A DNA stretch of 7,059 bases from Planctomycetaceae bacterium (GTDB lineage: Bacteria > Planctomycetota > Planctomycetia > Pirellulales > Thermoguttaceae): assembly GCA_031282385.1 (NCBI GenBank), contig JAITDV010000595.1:1-7059 (forward strand). The letters are read 5' to 3'. Positions 4,216-7,059 of this stretch are shown here, piece by piece (positions within the stretch are counted from its first letter, which is position 1; each line of letters opens with the position of its first letter). Under the pieces are notes generated by a model. The model did not search any database. It saw only the letters and a program-made list of their open reading frames with translations, and was not told where the DNA came from. Position numbers and translations under genes: made by a program.

Positions 4216-6705
4216 ATGATTACTAATTATTTTCGCCAAATTATTAAACATATATGTTGTCTGCCTAGTAAGATTGTAAATAACATTCTATTTACAAAAA
4301 ACAAAAAAAATGTAAATCGATATAATGCTTATACAGTAACTGATCCATTGCCGAAAGATGCATACAAAAAATTATGTTTACAAGCTGATTTGATCATGCA
4401 AATTGTTGGTCAGAAAATCGAGAACAAGGAGAAATTATCAGAGATTGATCTTTTGCAAAAAGAGATATATGAAAAATTACGTTTACAAGCTGATTTGATC
4501 ATGCGGCTTATTGGTCAGAAAATCGAGAACATGGAGAAATTATCAGAGAACGGAATGTATTATGTTTTAATACAACAATTGAAGTTATTGTTCAAAATTT
4601 TATCTGCATGTTCCGGCGATCTCGATGCGACATATAAAATTGGCGAATATTATTCCCGCGACAGTTATGGATTGCCTAAAGATGAGCAATTTGCTTATCG
4701 TCTTTTTTTGTTCGCGGCACTTTTAGGACATAAACGAGCAGTTGTAAAGTTAGGATATTGCCTCGCCAACGGAATCGGAGTTCCGCGAAGTATAAAAGAC
4801 GCTGTATTTTGGTATGAAGAAGGAATCAATTTTTGTGATGCATTTGCATTAGAAATTCTTGGCAATTATTATTCGGAAAAACAAGAAACCGACGAAGATC
4901 GCCGGAAAGCTATCAAATATTATGTTGCCGCCGCCGCCGCACGGCATCCAAATAAATTTAATTTTTATTCTTATGCCGCTAACGAAGGAAGCGCACACGC
5001 ACAATTTATGTTAGCGTTTATTTATCTTGAGGGATATATTGCTCCGCAAGATATTAAAACAGGATTTCAATGGTTGCACAAAGCTGTAGAACAAAACTAC
5101 TCCGAAGCCCAAATTTATCTTGGGGACATTTATATGTTCGGCAAGTACGATATTGAAGTTGATCTGCAAACGGCGGCACAATGGTTTCGCTTGGCGGATG
5201 CGCAAGGAAATTATAAAGCAAAAAAATTTCTTGCAATGTGTTTATTACAGGACAACAGCTCAGAAAAAAATACTACTGAAGCAATTTCTATTTTGGCAAA
5301 ATTAGCACAAGATCAATATGTCAAAAAACCAAATCAAAATGATTGGGAACACATACCCGCTGACGCAGAGTGTCAAGACTTATTGTCAACATTATATTTT
5401 AATGAAACAATTCCTGAATATAATCCAAAAGAAGCTATAAGATTGTTGCGGGAAGCTGCACAACGCGGAGTTGCCGACGCTCAAGCCGATTTAGGTGTAC
5501 GTCTCTTACACGGAAACGGAGTAAAGCAAAATGTAAAAGAAGCACGTCATTTTTTGCGTAAAGCCGCAAATAAAAATAACGCAACTGCTCAATTTTATCT
5601 TGCTGAAATTTACGCAGAAGGTAATGGAGTTCAAGTCAATCGAACAGAAGCTCTCAAATGGTACTGCAAATCCGCAACTGCCGACTATACTCCAGCATTG
5701 CAAATTGTAGCTGATTGGTTTATACACGATAAAGGAATGTGGAAAAATGAACTTACCGGTTATTCGTTACTCGCTTTGCTTGCAAGAACGAACGATGAAG
5801 AAGCATTAACTTTGTTGACGAGTGCAGCAACTTCTGGTAACGCTAACGCGCAATTGGCTCTATACGGTTACTACAATAGTCAACATCGTTACAGGGCTGC
5901 AAAATTCTGGCTTGAAAGTGCATCCAAACAAGAATTACCAATGGCATTATATAAATTGGCTTGTTACTACAGAAGCACAAAAGACAACAAACAATATATC
6001 CATTATTTGCAACTCGCCGCCGAAAAAGATTTCCCAGACGCGCAAGTAGATTTGGCATTAGCTTATGAAAGTGGTATCGAAATGCCTAAAGATTTAGAAA
6101 AAGCTTTCCAACTAATGAAAATAGCAGCAGATAAAGGACATGTTCAAGCAAACTATTACCTTGGAAATTTATACAAAGACGGAACAGGAACGATTGTTGA
6201 TATTGAAAAAGCTGTTGAATGTTACAAGATTGCGGCTAACGGAGGAAGTTCGGATGGTCTTGAGCGGCTTGGTACTTTTTATGCTTTGGGCAATGATCAT
6301 GTCAAACCTGATCCAATACTTGGATTCAATTTGATTCAACATTCTGCTAAAATGGGAAATCCAAAAGGACAATGCAGTTTAGGTTATTGTTATTTAAAGG
6401 GAATAGGATGCGGTCAAAGTATTGAATTGGCTTTTCAGTGGATTAGTATTGCCGCACAATCAGGGCATCCTGCGGTGCTAAGATTTATTCAGGATTGGAA
6501 ATTAGATATTCCAAAATTATCAGAAGGTTACACTCGACTACAAAAATTGGAACAACAACTATTCCCAAAAAAACGCTTTGATCAAATACTTGATCAGATT
6601 TTTTGTAACGAAAAAATAAATTCATCCGAAATAAAATTGCTAAAAGAAATGTTGGAAAAGCTTTCTCAATTTAAAACAGATAATAAACAAGACGAATCAC
6701 AATAA
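4216..6705 (+). CDS. Large Sel1-repeat (TPR-like) protein
   Basis: The product (829 aa) consists mostly of Sel1-like repeats, helix-turn-helix units of about 36 residues related to tetratricopeptides that form a curved scaffold for binding other proteins. About 15 units run from residue 137 to 751. Clear ones begin near 173, 260, 297, 420 (LGVRLLHGNGV), 456 (LAEIYAEGNGV), 607, 643 (LGNLYKDGTG) and 716 (LGYCYLKGIG). Units near 333-383 and 492-575 are degenerate. Residues 50-112 contain two near-identical 35-residue helical segments (LQADLIM...GQKIEN) that are not Sel1 consensus. The C-terminal 75 residues are charged and probably helical. There is no clear signal peptide, membrane segment or enzymatic domain, so a cytoplasmic scaffold is the best guess. 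ATG at 4216 has no Shine-Dalgarno site. The gene stands alone, with the nearest upstream gene 567 bp away, and near-identical direct repeats flank it. Partner and function are unknown. Confidence 0.92.
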   Translation: MITNYFRQIIKHICCLPSKIVNNILFTKNKKNVNRYNAYTVTDPLPKDAYKKLCLQADLIMQIVGQKIENKEKLSEIDLLQKEIYEKLRLQADLIMRLIGQKIENMEKLSENGMYYVLIQQLKLLFKILSACSGDLDATYKIGEYYSRDSYGLPKDEQFAYRLFLFAALLGHKRAVVKLGYCLANGIGVPRSIKDAVFWYEEGINFCDAFALEILGNYYSEKQETDEDRRKAIKYYVAAAAARHPNKFNFYSYAANEGSAHAQFMLAFIYLEGYIAPQDIKTGFQWLHKAVEQNYSEAQIYLGDIYMFGKYDIEVDLQTAAQWFRLADAQGNYKAKKFLAMCLLQDNSSEKNTTEAISILAKLAQDQYVKKPNQNDWEHIPADAECQDLLSTLYFNETIPEYNPKEAIRLLREAAQRGVADAQADLGVRLLHGNGVKQNVKEARHFLRKAANKNNATAQFYLAEIYAEGNGVQVNRTEALKWYCKSATADYTPALQIVADWFIHDKGMWKNELTGYSLLALLARTNDEEALTLLTSAATSGNANAQLALYGYYNSQHRYRAAKFWLESASKQELPMALYKLACYYRSTKDNKQYIHYLQLAAEKDFPDAQVDLALAYESGIEMPKDLEKAFQLMKIAADKGHVQANYYLGNLYKDGTGTIVDIEKAVECYKIAANGGSSDGLERLGTFYALGNDHVKPDPILGFNLIQHSAKMGNPKGQCSLGYCYLKGIGCGQSIELAFQWISIAAQSGHPAVLRFIQDWKLDIPKLSEGYTRLQKLEQQLFPKKRFDQILDQIFCNEKINSSEIKLLKEMLEKLSQFKTDNKQDESQ
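4361..4549 (+). repeat. In-frame tandem duplication, 105-bp period, in the Sel1 gene
   Basis: Bases 4361-4444 match 4466-4549 at about 75 of 84 positions, with a period of exactly 105 bp (35 codons). The unit encodes LQADLIM, then GQKIEN and EKLSE. The longest identical stretches are at DNA level, including synonymous positions, so the duplication is fairly recent. The frame is kept, so the gene stays intact. The unit is helical and slightly heptad-like, and lies N-terminal to the Sel1 repeats. Confidence 0.9.
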
Positions 6706-6720
6706 CCTAATTATCGAAAA

Positions 6721-6762
6721 CCTCTCTTTCAGGGCATCAATTATGCCCTTGTCTATAAGAGG
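6721..6762. terminator. Nested hairpin downstream of the Sel1 gene, possible terminator
   Basis: AGGGCAT at 6731-6737 pairs perfectly with ATGCCCT at 6743-6749 across a 5-nt loop. An outer stem CCTCT (6721-6725) pairs with AGAGG (6758-6762). It begins 15 bp after the Sel1 stop codon, where a terminator would be expected. However, no T-run follows, and CTTTCAGGG also occurs in the palindrome block near 219. It may therefore be a dispersed palindromic repeat that sits at a transcript end rather than a classical intrinsic terminator. Confidence 0.4.
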
Positions 6763-6817
6763 AGGAGTAACAAACCGAAAAACAAACCTTGAAACACGAA
6801 TGGATAAATTTTTTATT

Positions 6818-6955
6818 CTACTCATTTGCCGCCAAACCGGTTGTCAAACAATAATAACCGTCAAGCCGCGAAATTGCCCGTAACTTTTCTTTATCCGTAA
6901 CAATACTGACCGTCCGTAACTTATCATCGCTCGCTAATTGATTCCAACTATAAAG
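6818..6955 (-). pseudogene. Remnant of an IS1634/IS4-type DDE transposase
   Basis: Read on the minus strand this stretch encodes about 46 residues ending at a stop at 6818-6820. It includes DKLRTVSIVTDKEKL, followed by RLDGYYCLTTGL. The DGYY...T-x-L signature, preceded by a K/R-rich helix, is typical of the region in IS1634-like (IS4 superfamily) transposases just before the helix with the catalytic glutamate (Y-KDL--VE--FR). That downstream part is absent, as are the N-terminus and any start codon, so this is an internal fragment only. Its upstream side abuts copy 2 of the 103-bp repeat, and a TGA inside that repeat (6971-6973) closes the frame. The family call rests on motif memory, not on a search. 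Confidence 0.5.
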
Positions 6956-7058
6956 TTGTCCCTGAAAAAGTCATTTGGTGCTATAAATTCTGGGCTTATC
7001 TGGTTGCAATTTAGAGTTATAATTTGCAATATAGTTATTGTTTTATCCGAGATTTTCC
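6956..7058. repeat. 103-bp direct repeat, copy 2 (partner at 3715-3817)
   Basis: This is the second copy, 3241 bp from the first, in the same orientation with one mismatch. Its left edge joins a transposase remnant. Its right edge is one base from the end of the window, where the sequence already differs (T here, A after copy 1). Whether the repeat really ends there cannot be settled from this window. Confidence 0.9.
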
Positions 7059-7059
7059 T

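Noticed and set aside
4927..4941. GCC triplet run in the Sel1 gene as a variable microsatellite
   Set aside because: It is only four GCC codons plus GCA encoding alanines in a repeat helix, and is explained by coding.
6579..6604. TGATCAA-ATAC-TTGATCA hairpin followed by a T-run, resembling an intrinsic terminator
   Set aside because: It lies inside the Sel1 coding region about 100 bp before the stop, and its stem has only two G-C pairs. The repeated FDQILDQIF coding explains it.

Overview
The window is AT-rich bacterial DNA with three large, intact genes on the + strand. They are separated by long non-coding stretches full of repeats. None of the three starts has a convincing Shine-Dalgarno site. 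Weak SD use, long repeat-rich spacers and the sequence style of the oxidoreductase would suit a member of the Planctomycetota or Bacteroidota. That placement is an impression, not a demonstrated result.

Layout: (1) Positions 1-685 hold no large gene. They carry a cluster of palindromes, a diverged direct repeat (32-65 and 623-656), a long-range inverted repeat (280-304 and 559-583), a short element with 12-bp perfect terminal inverted repeats (535-645), and a small minus-strand frame of unknown status (354-509). (2) 686-1693 encodes a Gfo/Idh/MocA-family NAD(P)-dependent sugar oxidoreductase. (3) A 62-bp spacer containing four TTGAT units leads to 1756-3648, a SNF2-family helicase/ATPase with all core motifs and an unrecognised N-terminal region of about 175 residues. 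(4) 3649-4215 is non-coding and holds the first copy of a 103-bp repeat. (5) 4216-6705 encodes a large Sel1-repeat protein (829 aa, about 15 repeats) whose N-terminus contains a recent in-frame 105-bp-period duplication. (6) 6706-7059 holds a hairpin, a minus-strand remnant of an IS1634/IS4-type transposase, and the second copy of the 103-bp repeat (102/103 identical), which ends one base before the window edge.

The oxidoreductase and helicase genes could share a transcript, but nothing links their functions. The Sel1 gene looks like a separate, probably accessory unit. It lies between near-identical direct repeats, one of which abuts a dead transposase, so it could be lost or moved by recombination. 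The Sel1 protein may be a protein-protein interaction scaffold; its partners cannot be read from this window. No RNA gene, CRISPR array or complete mobile element was found.
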